Of a stretch of DNA of 14,371 nucleotides, positions 1 through 7,512 are shown in pieces. The DNA comes from Flavobacterium sp. (GTDB lineage: Bacteria; Bacteroidota; Bacteroidia; Flavobacteriales; Flavobacteriaceae), in contig JASLHL010000214.1 of assembly GCA_030152225.1 (NCBI GenBank), positions 1-14,371 of the forward strand. Direction: 5' to 3'. Position 1 is the first letter of the stretch. Every line of letters starts with the position of its first letter. The position numbers were made by a program, and so were the translations under genes. Below the pieces are notes generated by a model. That model was not told the DNA's origin. It saw nothing but the letters and a program-made list of their open reading frames with translations, and made no database searches.

Positions 1-44
1 GCGAGAATATACAACAGCTTATATACGAATCTATTATGAAGTAA
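1..44 (+). CDS. 3' end of an unidentified upstream gene (partial)
   Basis: The frame beginning at base 3 reads ENIQQLIYESIMK and stops at TAA 42-44. This tail resembles, from memory, the C-terminal end of flavobacterial GH3/serine-hydrolase proteins that often sit just before bshA, but 13 residues cannot prove it. Another frame (from base 2) stays open to a TAA at about 93-95, so the identity and even the frame of the upstream gene are uncertain. It would be in the same direction as bshA. Confidence 0.3.
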   Translation, partial: ENIQQLIYESIMK

Positions 45-105
45 TAGGAGTGGGGGTTGGTGTTAAATTATTTCAATTATATAAAATCAAACTGTAAAGT
101 TTATA

Positions 106-134
106 TTGAGTATAAATAATTCGAAGTATCTTTA
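106..134 (+). promoter_or_regulatory. Candidate bshA promoter (TTG-N18-TATCTTTA)
   Basis: A TTG at 106-108 is followed after 18 bases by TATCTTTA at 127-134, one mismatch from the Bacteroidota -7 box TAnnTTTG with the usual -33 TTG spacing. Transcription would start near 141, leaving a leader of about 13 bases before the bshA ATG. It suggests that bshA can be transcribed on its own. Confidence 0.4.
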
Positions 135-153
135 AGCACCAAATAATTCACAT

Positions 154-1287
154 ATGAAAATCGCAATCGTATGCTACCCAACTTTTGGAGGAAGTGGAGT
201 TGTAGCTACAGAGCTAGGTTTGGAACTAGCAAAAAGAGATCATGAAGTACATTTTATCACCTATAGTCAACCCGTTCGTTTAGCTTTATTAAATCCTAAG
301 ATTTATTATCACGAAGTAAATGTACCCGAATATCCATTATTTCACTATCAGCCGTATGAATTGGCTTTGTCAAGTAAGCTAGTCGATATCGTTAAGCTAT
401 TCAATATTGACGTTTTACACGTACATTATGCCATCCCACATGCATATGCTGGCTATATGGCCAAACAGATGCTGAAAGAAGAGGGAATTGATTTACCGAT
501 GATCACAACCTTACATGGAACGGATATTACCTTAGTAGGTAATCATCCCAATTATAAAACAGCAGTTACGTTTAGCATAAACCATTCCGATTTTGTTACT
601 TCTGTATCTGAATCGCTAAAGCAATCAACGTATGAGCTGTTTCAGAGTAAAAAGGAGATTTGTGTAATTCCGAACTTTATTGAAGTAAAAGAGGTAGACT
701 GTTCCGAAACGCCGTGTAAACGAAGTGCTATGGCTGAAAAAGGGGAGTTTATTATTACGCATATCAGTAATTTTAGAAAGGTGAAGCGCATTGGCGATGT
801 GGTAAAAATATTCTATGGCATACAAAAAGCCGTACCTGCAAAATTGATGCTCGTAGGTGATGGACCAGAGAAAGAAAAGGCAGAGCGCTTGGCGATGGAA
901 TTGGGAATCTACGATAAAATTATCTTCTTTGGAAATAGCAATGAAGTCAATCAAATTTTAGGATACTCCGATTTATTCCTATTGCCTTCTGAAACTGAGA
1001 GTTTTGGCTTAGCAGCTTTAGAAGCAATGGCAGTTGGCGTACCAGTTATTTCAAGTAATACAGGAGGTTTGCCTGAAGTGAATGACCACGGTGTTTCAGG
1101 TTACCTAAGTGATGTAAAAGATGTCGATGACATGGTTAAAAATGCCTTAGCCATCTTACAAGATGAAGATACACTTTGTCGCTTCAAAGAAGGCGCTCGT
1201 AAAACAGCTAAACGCTTTCAAATTAGTGAAATATTGCCAATCTATGAAGAATTGTACGAAAAAGCAGTGGCGTTAAAAAAGAAATAG
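154..1287 (+). CDS. bshA: N-acetyl-alpha-D-glucosaminyl L-malate synthase BshA
   Basis: This 377-residue GT-B fold glycosyltransferase (family GT4) is the first enzyme of bacillithiol synthesis, joining GlcNAc from UDP-GlcNAc to L-malate in the cytoplasm. The N-terminal glycine-rich loop GGSGVVATELG (residues 12-22), HGTDIT (121-126) and the GT4 EX7E motif ESFGLAALE (E282 and E290), followed by AMAVGVPVISSNTGGLPE, fit BshA closely, and the length is usual for the family. The ATG at 154 gives the typical MKIAIVCYPTFGGSG start; no Shine-Dalgarno is seen, as normal in Bacteroidota. No bshB or bshC lies in the window, so the pathway is completed elsewhere if it is intact. A strong terminator follows 31 bp downstream. 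The family call is firm; the exact substrate rests on similarity to BshA rather than other GT4 enzymes. Confidence 0.93.
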   Translation: MKIAIVCYPTFGGSGVVATELGLELAKRDHEVHFITYSQPVRLALLNPKIYYHEVNVPEYPLFHYQPYELALSSKLVDIVKLFNIDVLHVHYAIPHAYAGYMAKQMLKEEGIDLPMITTLHGTDITLVGNHPNYKTAVTFSINHSDFVTSVSESLKQSTYELFQSKKEICVIPNFIEVKEVDCSETPCKRSAMAEKGEFIITHISNFRKVKRIGDVVKIFYGIQKAVPAKLMLVGDGPEKEKAERLAMELGIYDKIIFFGNSNEVNQILGYSDLFLLPSETESFGLAALEAMAVGVPVISSNTGGLPEVNDHGVSGYLSDVKDVDDMVKNALAILQDEDTLCRFKEGARKTAKRFQISEILPIYEELYEKAVALKKK

Positions 1288-1318
1288 AAATTAAATTTTA
1301 AAGTATAAAAACGCATAT

Positions 1319-1355
1319 AAAAGCCCCAATAAGGATTCGACTTATTGGGGCTTTT
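1319..1355. terminator. Bidirectional rho-independent terminator between bshA and the susD-like gene
   Basis: A perfect 15-bp stem (1319-1333 with 1341-1355) encloses a 7-base loop GATTCGA. The stem core is GCCCCAATAAG and both outer ends are A/T runs, so it gives a T tail when read from either side. It lies between two convergent genes and probably ends transcription of both. Confidence 0.9.
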
Positions 1356-1441
1356 AGGTTGTGAATTAACTGGGCTATTTTGTAAGGAAAAACGCTAGTG
1401 TAGTAAACATATTTGATCGTTAAAATACCCATCAAAAAATA

Positions 1442-2965
1442 TTAATACCCTTTGTTTTGGTCAATTTTACTAGTATTGATCTCATCAAGTGGAATAGGAA
1501 AAGCTAATTTTGCTGATCCATAAGGTATTCCATCTCGAAGTTGTGGTGTGCTGGCTAGGTTTTCTTTGTTGCGCATTTGATCTTCGAATCGAAAACCTTC
1601 AAAAACAAATTCTTTACGTCTTTCAGTTAAGACATCAGCCAAAGTAAGTGTATTGTATTTCTTTGCTGGATTTCCTTGATAACGCTCAGCCGTAATTTTG
1701 TTCAAAAGCACTAAGGCTGTACTTTCTTCTGTTTGAGAACGGACAGCTGCTTCAATAAAATTGAAAACTAGCTCTTCATAGCGCATGATTCTGATGTTAG
1801 CACTATTCACAGTATACTTACCAAAATTGCGATAATGCTCAACATTATAGCGAATGGCTGGATCAACAGGATCTTTTCCTTCCAGCTCTCTAGCTGTTAG
1901 TTTGATATACTTGTTGGGACCTGTTTTTTTGTAATTGCCCTTGGCATTTTGAGTTAAGTTGTTATACCCTTGCATGGCTGAAGAGGAACGAATATCCGTT
2001 TGATCTTCAAACAAATCTTGTAAATTATTTCCGAGTCCCACGATATCGCCATAGCCTTGGTAAGAATAAATGCTGTGTAGTGAATTATTCTCTGGATTCT
2101 TGACCTTGTCTTGTGCCAATTCAAAAACCGAATTACTTTGCGGATCTTCCGCTCTAAACGAAGAAACATAAGCACTTCTCGGTATAATTTCCCCGCCTAA
2201 AGCCATAGCAGCCTTTGCACTTTCTAAGGCAATTGTGTAATCACGAGTATCAAAAGCACCAAAGAATAAGGCAACTCTTGACTTTATACCATATATGGAT
2301 TGGGCGGTAAACCGTTTTTTATTTGGAGCATCCTTATCTGCTGCTTGTAAGGCCGTATCTAAGTCGTTATAAATGTGATCTCTTACTTCTCTGACAGTTA
2401 GACGTTTGTAATTTTTGCTATCTAATTCGCCAAAACGCGTGATATAAGGAATACCTAACCCTGCTAATCCGCTGTTGTCTACATAGTGTTGACCATAGAG
2501 GCGCAACAAGTCGAAATGCGCTAAGGCGCGAATGGCGTAGGCTTCGGCTTTGCCCTGTTGTATGGACTTTTGATCCCCAGTTTTAATAGTCGATCCTATT
2601 GCTAAATTAGCAGAACTAATTACCTCGTAAATTTTCCTCCATGTATCCCGAGGATTGGGAAGTGTAGGGGTTAAATTAAAGGAGGTGACATGTTGAAAGC
2701 GGTTTGAAAATCCAGCTGCTGCATAGGCATTATCGCCTCGAGCTTCACTGTATATAATAATATCGCGCCCGTAGTAAGTCGCATGTGTCATCCTGTAATA
2801 GGCACCCGATACTGTTGCACGTAAATCCGTCAGTGTTTCAATGGGTTTTGCTTCAATATCGCGCCCTCCTTCCAAGGTGGCATCTAAGCGATCATCCGAA
2901 CAGCTAATTAGTCCCCAGAATAGGAAAACTATAGATAAAATAGCGGGTGTGTTTTTTTTACTCAT
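1442..2965 (-). CDS. SusD/RagB-family nutrient-binding outer-membrane lipoprotein
   Basis: This 507-residue protein is the surface-exposed binding lid of a SusCD uptake complex. The N-terminus has a lipoprotein signal ending in LISC (Cys22) followed by SDD, an acidic run like the Bacteroidota lipoprotein export signal. The middle (about residues 100-260) has the helical SusD_N-type/TPR-like region with AYAIRALAHFDLLRLYGQ and SIYGIKSRVALFF. The C-terminus has the classic RagB/SusD block ERRKEFVFEGFRFEDQMR (448-465) and ends in FPIPLDEINTSKIDQNKGY. Its ATG is 3 bp after the susC-like stop, so the two are surely co-transcribed and probably translationally coupled. Neighbouring genes show no glycoside hydrolase or peptidase, so the ligand is unknown. 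SusD-family membership is certain; specificity cannot be read from sequence. Confidence 0.95.
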   Translation of the reverse strand: MSKKNTPAILSIVFLFWGLISCSDDRLDATLEGGRDIEAKPIETLTDLRATVSGAYYRMTHATYYGRDIIIYSEARGDNAYAAAGFSNRFQHVTSFNLTPTLPNPRDTWRKIYEVISSANLAIGSTIKTGDQKSIQQGKAEAYAIRALAHFDLLRLYGQHYVDNSGLAGLGIPYITRFGELDSKNYKRLTVREVRDHIYNDLDTALQAADKDAPNKKRFTAQSIYGIKSRVALFFGAFDTRDYTIALESAKAAMALGGEIIPRSAYVSSFRAEDPQSNSVFELAQDKVKNPENNSLHSIYSYQGYGDIVGLGNNLQDLFEDQTDIRSSSAMQGYNNLTQNAKGNYKKTGPNKYIKLTARELEGKDPVDPAIRYNVEHYRNFGKYTVNSANIRIMRYEELVFNFIEAAVRSQTEESTALVLLNKITAERYQGNPAKKYNTLTLADVLTERRKEFVFEGFRFEDQMRNKENLASTPQLRDGIPYGSAKLAFPIPLDEINTSKIDQNKGY

Positions 2966-2968
2966 TTT

Positions 2969-5900
2969 TTAAAACTTAACATTAACTGAAAAAACAATTG
3001 ATTTTATAGGTGGCGTAGTAAGGGTGATAAATCCTGTTGCACTAACTTCCGGATCGTAGGTTAGTCCTTTGTCCTTTACCCAAGTCCACAAGTTGGTGCC
3101 AATGAGTGCTAAGGTAACGTCATCAAGACCTAGTCTCTTGGTCGCTTTGGAATTAAAAGTATATCCTAAGGTGATATTTCGCAATCGGATGTAATCACCA
3201 TCATATAAGAATCGGGTGGAAGGGCTGGTAAAATTTCTATTACCTCCTGTTGCTGTATATTCGATAAGAGGAACATTCGTAATATCGCCTGGTTTTTGCC
3301 ATCGATCTAATACTTCCGCAGTAGAATTGGTAGAAATTATCGTACCTGTAGTTTTTAGTGTTCTAGCAACCTGCTGATCGTATATTTTATGTCCACCCGT
3401 AAAAGTAAATAAACCGTCTAAATAGAAACCTTTGTAGTCGAGGTGTATGGTCGCTCCAGCAGTCAATTTAGGCAGCGCACTTGCTCCTTGAAATCTTGAT
3501 TCAGCCTTAGCGTAATCTGATGTTTTTTGATTATTTGCGTCATACCATAAAGGTTGTCCTGTTTGAGTATCAACACCTGCCCAAGTTGGCATATACCATT
3601 CGGATGCAGTATGCCCTTTAACATCGGCAGTATACGTTTTATACTCTGCTATTTCTACCCCATCAAGTATGGGCATAGCCGTGATTCTATTGCGTACGGT
3701 ACCTAGGTTAATGCCTAATGCTAAGTTTAAGTCTTTAGATCGAATGATTGCCGCATTTAATTCAAATTCGAAACCACGATTGTTCAGGGCTCCCATATTC
3801 ATCAGTTGTGACTCAAATCCAGTCATTTTAGACAGTGTTTTTTGGTACAATAAATTAGATGTTTTACTGTCAAAATACGTTACCCCTAACAATAGACGAT
3901 CCCGAAAGAGACCCAACAAAAAACCGAAATCTAACTTTTGTTGTTTTTCCCAACTAAGAGGCCCGCCAATTTGAGTGGGAATTAAAGCCGCTTCACCATC
4001 ATAAGAAGCAATATTGGCACGACGCACATATTGATTTGGACCAATTTGTGAGTTGCCATTGGTTCCATAGGAGCCTCTGAAACGAATTGTTGATAGGGTT
4101 TGTTGATGAGCCATCCAATCTTCTAGGTGCATGTTCCAAGCTCCACCAACTGAATAAAAATAACCAATGCGATTGGTGAATTTAGATGATCCTTCACGTC
4201 TACCACTTACGTCTACTAAAAATCTGTTTTGATAGTTGTAATTAATCATTCCTACATACCCCAAGTTCGAATCATCCAAAAATTCGTATGTCGTATCCTT
4301 ATTCGCTGCCGCTGCTTCTAAGGTTTCAAATCCTGCTAATATAATTTGCCCTGTGCTGACTAAAAAACGACGTTTAGATTTTTGATATTCTAGGACTACT
4401 TTTGTACTAAATTGATGGTTATCGCCTACGTAAAATTTATAATCTAATCCATTTTGAACCACATAGTTGAAGTTTGTTCTAACTGCTTTAGCTGCAGTTC
4501 CTCCATAATTCTTACCATCTCCATGAATGGGATTTCTATATTGAGAAAAATCAGCTAAGGTGTAATCTAACGCAAGGGAAGATGTGAATTTTAAATCATC
4601 GGTTATTGCGTAACTGATAGTATTAGCGTTGATTACTCGCGTGATATCATTTAAGGTTTGGTTGTTTTTGGTTGTGTAAACTACATTGGGAAATCCTGTA
4701 CTGGGAAAGAAGAATGAACCATCCGGATTGTATACAGGCTGCCAAGGATTCATTACTAACTTAACGTAATTGGGATTAGATAAATAATTGCCTCCTTCGA
4801 GAATCCCATTTTGTTTGGTATTCGTCACTTTGATGCTAGTATTAAATTCAAGGGTATTGGAGATTTTTTGCCTATAGCTCAAGGAAGCGCCAATGCGTCT
4901 GAAATCTACGCCAATTACGGTTCCTTTGATTTTGTCATGGGATAAGGAGGCGTAAAAGTTATGGCGATCACTTCCCCCTGTAGCAGCGAAACTAAGACTT
5001 GTTAAGGGGGTGTCACCATATTCGATTTCTTTTCTCCAATTGTTATTTGGACGACCTGCATCAATCCAATTGCCATAATTTCCTGATGTAGAAAAATTTG
5101 TAGCTGCATAAGTAGCTGCCTGATCACGGGAGAAACCAGCTGATTCTCCAAAGGTGTTGTACAAGCCATCTAAAAATATTTCTTCTTTTTCAGTTGAAGT
5201 AAGTACAGCTGTTCCTTTTACTGCGTTACTTTGAAAGCCTACACGACTGCTGATGTTAAATTTTGTAACTCCTGTTTTGCCGCGTTTTGTTGTGATTAAG
5301 ATTACACCATTCGTACCCCGTGCCCCGTATACAGCTGTTGCACCTGCATCTTTTAATACGGTCATGGACTCGATATCAGCAGGGTTTATTGTCGCTAATA
5401 AAGACAAAGAGGTGGAAGGAGCGACACCACTTTGATTCCCCCCTGCGAAATCCACATCGTACATTGGTATGCCATCAATAACGTATAAGGGCTCATTCGT
5501 TGCTGTCATCGAATTGCGTCCGCGAATGCGAAGGTTTTGTCTTGCGCCTGGTGATCCAGATGAGGTAGACACTTGTAGACCTGCCACTCGCCCTTGTAAG
5601 GCTTGATCTGCTGAAACCATCGGTGAAGCCACCAAGGCCTCTTCTTTAATTGCCACTGCGTTTCCCGTTATTTGATTCTTTGCCTTCGCTTGCCCATAGG
5701 CTAGAACAACGACTTCATCCAGCATCTCTTTAGAGGCGACCATCGTTACATTGTATGTGGTTGTGCGCCCTACTTTATATACCACTTCTCTTAATCCAAT
5801 AAAGGTGAAAGAAATTACATCTCCTTCTTGCACTTTCACTGTATAATTTCCATGTAAATCAGTTTGTGTACCCTCTGTTGTGCCTTTTATAACAACCGTC

Positions 5901-6016
5901 ACCCCAGGTAAAGGTGTCCCTCCCTCAGAAACTACTCCCTTCAGCGTTTTTTCCTGAGCAAGTGAAAATTGTACCAACAGCAACAGTACTAGGGGCCATT
6001 TTAATTTTAATCTCAT
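2969..6016 (-). CDS. SusC/RagA-family TonB-dependent outer-membrane transporter
   Basis: At 1015 residues this is a full-length SusC-type TonB-dependent barrel that imports the ligand captured by its SusD partner, powered by TonB-ExbBD. In order: Sec signal peptide (1 to about 21, ending SLAQ); carboxypeptidase-regulatory-like domain (about 25-92, LKGVVSEGGTPLPGVTVVIKG); the SusC signature LDEVVVLAYG (99-108); plug domain (about 115-250) with ALQGRVAGLQVS, RIRGRNSM, EPLYVIDGIP and VLKDAGATAVYGARGTNGVI; then a long 22-strand-type barrel ending in IVFSVNVKF with the terminal Phe typical of outer-membrane proteins. No FecR-interacting (STN) N-terminal extension is seen, so control by an anti-sigma factor is unlikely; the divergent AraC-type gene is the better candidate regulator. 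It is first in the susC-susD operon. Confidence 0.96.
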   Translation of the reverse strand: MRLKLKWPLVLLLLVQFSLAQEKTLKGVVSEGGTPLPGVTVVIKGTTEGTQTDLHGNYTVKVQEGDVISFTFIGLREVVYKVGRTTTYNVTMVASKEMLDEVVVLAYGQAKAKNQITGNAVAIKEEALVASPMVSADQALQGRVAGLQVSTSSGSPGARQNLRIRGRNSMTATNEPLYVIDGIPMYDVDFAGGNQSGVAPSTSLSLLATINPADIESMTVLKDAGATAVYGARGTNGVILITTKRGKTGVTKFNISSRVGFQSNAVKGTAVLTSTEKEEIFLDGLYNTFGESAGFSRDQAATYAATNFSTSGNYGNWIDAGRPNNNWRKEIEYGDTPLTSLSFAATGGSDRHNFYASLSHDKIKGTVIGVDFRRIGASLSYRQKISNTLEFNTSIKVTNTKQNGILEGGNYLSNPNYVKLVMNPWQPVYNPDGSFFFPSTGFPNVVYTTKNNQTLNDITRVINANTISYAITDDLKFTSSLALDYTLADFSQYRNPIHGDGKNYGGTAAKAVRTNFNYVVQNGLDYKFYVGDNHQFSTKVVLEYQKSKRRFLVSTGQIILAGFETLEAAAANKDTTYEFLDDSNLGYVGMINYNYQNRFLVDVSGRREGSSKFTNRIGYFYSVGGAWNMHLEDWMAHQQTLSTIRFRGSYGTNGNSQIGPNQYVRRANIASYDGEAALIPTQIGGPLSWEKQQKLDFGFLLGLFRDRLLLGVTYFDSKTSNLLYQKTLSKMTGFESQLMNMGALNNRGFEFELNAAIIRSKDLNLALGINLGTVRNRITAMPILDGVEIAEYKTYTADVKGHTASEWYMPTWAGVDTQTGQPLWYDANNQKTSDYAKAESRFQGASALPKLTAGATIHLDYKGFYLDGLFTFTGGHKIYDQQVARTLKTTGTIISTNSTAEVLDRWQKPGDITNVPLIEYTATGGNRNFTSPSTRFLYDGDYIRLRNITLGYTFNSKATKRLGLDDVTLALIGTNLWTWVKDKGLTYDPEVSATGFITLTTPPIKSIVFSVNVKF

Positions 6017-6041
6017 TGCTTATTTTAAATTAATTAGGAAA

Positions 6042-6049
6042 CAAACTTA
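6042..6049 (-). promoter_or_regulatory. Candidate -7 box of the susCD operon (TAAGTTTG)
   Basis: Read on the minus strand, the bases are TAAGTTTG, an exact match to the Bacteroidota -7 consensus TAnnTTTG. It lies 25 bases before the susC ATG, so the leader would be about 20 bases. No clear -33 TTG is present at the right distance, which would fit a promoter needing an activator. Confidence 0.45.
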
Positions 6050-6202
6050 AAAAACGAAACTAAAGTTAAAATGCTATTTCGTGTAATTAACAAGTGAAAA
6101 AAGAGTATATCTTAAATAATTGCATAAAATATTTATTAAATAGCAGTAAATGAAGTTAAAATAATTGAAATTTAACTAAATGTAATATACTTGTTATTCC
6201 CT

Positions 6203-6283
6203 GGAAATGAAAGTAAGAAGAAGGTAGAATGGGAAGAAAAAGGAAAGAATAAAGGAAAGAAGGAGGGAAAGAAGGAGGGGAAA
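6203..6283 (+). repeat. Polypurine tract with 12-bp tandem repeats
   Basis: Of 81 bases only five are pyrimidines, all T (6208, 6214, 6225, 6230, 6250); there is no C. The right part is a tandem array: GAAAGAAGGAGG at 6255-6266 and again at 6267-6278 (identical), with a degenerate copy GAAAGAATAAAG at 6243-6254. The run 6251-6283 is 33 uninterrupted purines. Such tracts can form triplex DNA and change length by slippage. It sits between two divergent promoters, about 150-190 bp from the susC box and 47 bp from the araC box. Confidence 0.9.
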
Positions 6284-6329
6284 TACAAGGATTGAAATTC
6301 TTACAGCTAAAGTTTTACACGACACCCAA

Positions 6330-6337
6330 TACGTTTG
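6330..6337 (+). promoter_or_regulatory. Candidate -7 box for the araC-like gene (TACGTTTG)
   Basis: TACGTTTG matches the Bacteroidota -7 consensus TAnnTTTG exactly. It lies 239 bases before the araC-like ATG, giving a long leader if used. No TTG is found at the normal -33 distance. The box is flanked by the inverted ACACCC/GGGTGT motifs (6322-6327 and 6363-6368), so a bound repressor or activator could act here. Confidence 0.35.
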
Positions 6338-6465
6338 TTGTCAAAAAGAAAGACTTGGAGAAGGGTGTAAACAAATGGCATCCTATTCTTGTTTGTTTTA
6401 CTTGTAAGCGTGGGGACATGTGCTGCTATTTCTAGTATACTCCGTTAAAAATAGAGGCTGTATGC

Positions 6466-6542
6466 TACCTTGTTGAGCTTAAAAAAACAGCTTTTACTAC
6501 CAACGAAATGATGAAGCAAATTTTATTTTGATTACCTTGTTG
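6466..6542 (+). repeat. 10-bp direct repeat TACCTTGTTG upstream of the araC-like gene
   Basis: TACCTTGTTG occurs at 6466-6475 and at 6533-6542, 67 bp apart start to start. Both are followed by a purine and then G. AraC-type regulators often bind direct repeats, so these could be autoregulatory sites, but two 10-mers in an AT-rich spacer are weak evidence. Confidence 0.35.
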
Positions 6543-6544
6543 GG

Positions 6545-6580
6545 ATGAACAGCAATAAAAAGCAAAGCAGCGTCAGATGA
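6545..6580 (+). other. Possible leader peptide overlapping the araC-like start
   Basis: An ATG at 6545 opens an 11-codon frame (MNSNKKQSSVR) whose TGA at 6578-6580 overlaps the araC-like ATG at 6577 in the arrangement ATGA. This geometry is typical of translational coupling. The peptide has no recognisable sequence, and such a short frame can arise by chance. Confidence 0.25.
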
Positions 6581-7446
6581 AACAAACAAAAGGCATAGAA
6601 ACGTGGAGTCGTGCAAAAATAATAGGAGAGGAAACGTGGGATATTACGTTATTTGAACATACCGAAAAGGGATTAAATGATCTACAGGTCCCGCATAAGC
6701 ACGATTTTTACCTAATTCTTTTTGTTGAACAAGGAGAAGGTATTCATGAAATTGACTTTACATCTTTAGCCGTTCAGCCCTATCAAATTCACTTTCTCCG
6801 CCCCCAACAGGTTCATTATTGGAAGCTTTCTAAAGAGACCAAAGGATATCAATTGATGTTTTCTGCTAGTGCGATACACCTGATTAATCAGCTGAGTGCT
6901 CTTCCTTTTTTTCAAATTGACGTACCACCTGTATTGTCTTTAGCTCCTGACGAATATGGAGAGATTCATCAAGAGTTGAAAAAACTACAGCAAGTATTGC
7001 CTCATTTGGATGCTATTGGTCAGGAAATTAGCGTGTTGCAGTTCTTTTTGTTGTTAAAAAAAATACAGCGTTACTACCTCAAAGCCTATGAGGTAGAAGC
7101 ACAAGGTCCTGATCGAAATGTACAAGAATTTAAATCCTTACTGGAAACCCATTTTAAGACGCAAAATCAGGTGTCCTTTTATGCAGATAAGCTCCATATT
7201 ACGCCCAATTATCTCAATATACGAACCAAAAAGGTACTGGGAATTTCAGCAAGCCACGTGATTCAGCAACGCATTATTCTCGAAGCTGAACGCTTGTTAA
7301 TTACAACCGATTTATCAAGTAAAGAAATCGCCTTTGAACTGGGGTTTCACGATACGGGCTATTTTAACCATTACTTTAAAAAATGGCGAAATAAAACCCC
7401 GGGGCAATTTAGAGATAGTTATAATATCTACAATAAATCATGGTAA
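6577..7446 (+). CDS. AraC-family transcriptional regulator
   Basis: This 289-residue DNA-binding regulator has the usual two parts. Residues about 25-100 form a cupin-like AraC ligand-binding domain (VPHKHDFYLILFVEQGEG, then FLRPQQVHYWKL), and residues about 183-282 form the double helix-turn-helix. The first HTH is around 199-220 (FYADKLHITPNYLNIRTKK) and the second around 248-270 (SKEIAFELGFHDTGYFNHYF), followed by the family signature KTPGQFR (273-279). It is divergent from susCD and 66 bp upstream of the ankyrin gene in the same direction, so it may control either or both in response to the transported or processed compound. Start at 6577 gives a normal family length. The family is certain; targets and effector are inferred from position. 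Confidence 0.93.
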   Translation: MKQTKGIETWSRAKIIGEETWDITLFEHTEKGLNDLQVPHKHDFYLILFVEQGEGIHEIDFTSLAVQPYQIHFLRPQQVHYWKLSKETKGYQLMFSASAIHLINQLSALPFFQIDVPPVLSLAPDEYGEIHQELKKLQQVLPHLDAIGQEISVLQFFLLLKKIQRYYLKAYEVEAQGPDRNVQEFKSLLETHFKTQNQVSFYADKLHITPNYLNIRTKKVLGISASHVIQQRIILEAERLLITTDLSSKEIAFELGFHDTGYFNHYFKKWRNKTPGQFRDSYNIYNKSW

Positions 7447-7476
7447 ATACACAACGACAGGTTTTATCAATAACGC

Positions 7477-7484
7477 TATATTTG
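7477..7484 (+). promoter_or_regulatory. Candidate -7 box for the ankyrin-amidohydrolase operon (TATATTTG)
   Basis: TATATTTG matches TAnnTTTG exactly and ends 28 bases before the ankyrin ATG at 7513, giving a leader of about 20 bases. No good -33 TTG is visible. It suggests the ankyrin and amidohydrolase genes can be transcribed separately from the regulator gene, perhaps with activation. Confidence 0.45.
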
Positions 7485-7512
7485 TAGGATGTAATTTTAA
7501 TCTATGTAGCTT

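Larger units (their letters stand above)
6017..6576. other. Divergent intergenic region between susC-like and araC-like genes
   Basis: This 560-bp gap holds no credible gene longer than a leader peptide. From left to right it contains a TAAGTTTG box for susC, an AT-rich stretch (about 6060-6200), a polypurine tract with 12-bp tandem repeats, a TACGTTTG box facing araC, a pair of interlocking inverted motifs (TTTACAC 6314-6320 with GTGTAAA 6365-6371; ACACCC 6322-6327 with GGGTGT 6363-6368), two TACCTTGTTG repeats and an 11-codon open frame touching the araC start. The length and content suggest a regulatory region for both directions. Confidence 0.7.

Noticed and set aside
625..954. Open frame of 109 codons antisense to bshA
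   Set aside because: It lies fully inside a well-supported glycosyltransferase gene and has no recognisable protein motif.
1954..2175. Open frame of 73 codons inside the susD-like gene
   Set aside because: Same strand, different frame, fully contained in a strong SusD match; no family signal.
3669..3974. Open frame of 101 codons antisense to the susC-like gene
   Set aside because: Lies inside the barrel-coding part of SusC and encodes a basic, motif-free sequence.
6243..6278. Possible CRISPR or phage attachment repeat
   Set aside because: Repeats are 12 bp, directly abutting and without spacers; no cas or integrase genes are present.
6262..6280. AGGAGG-like strings that look like Shine-Dalgarno sites
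   Set aside because: They belong to the polypurine repeat, are about 300 bp from any start, and this phylum seldom uses such sites.
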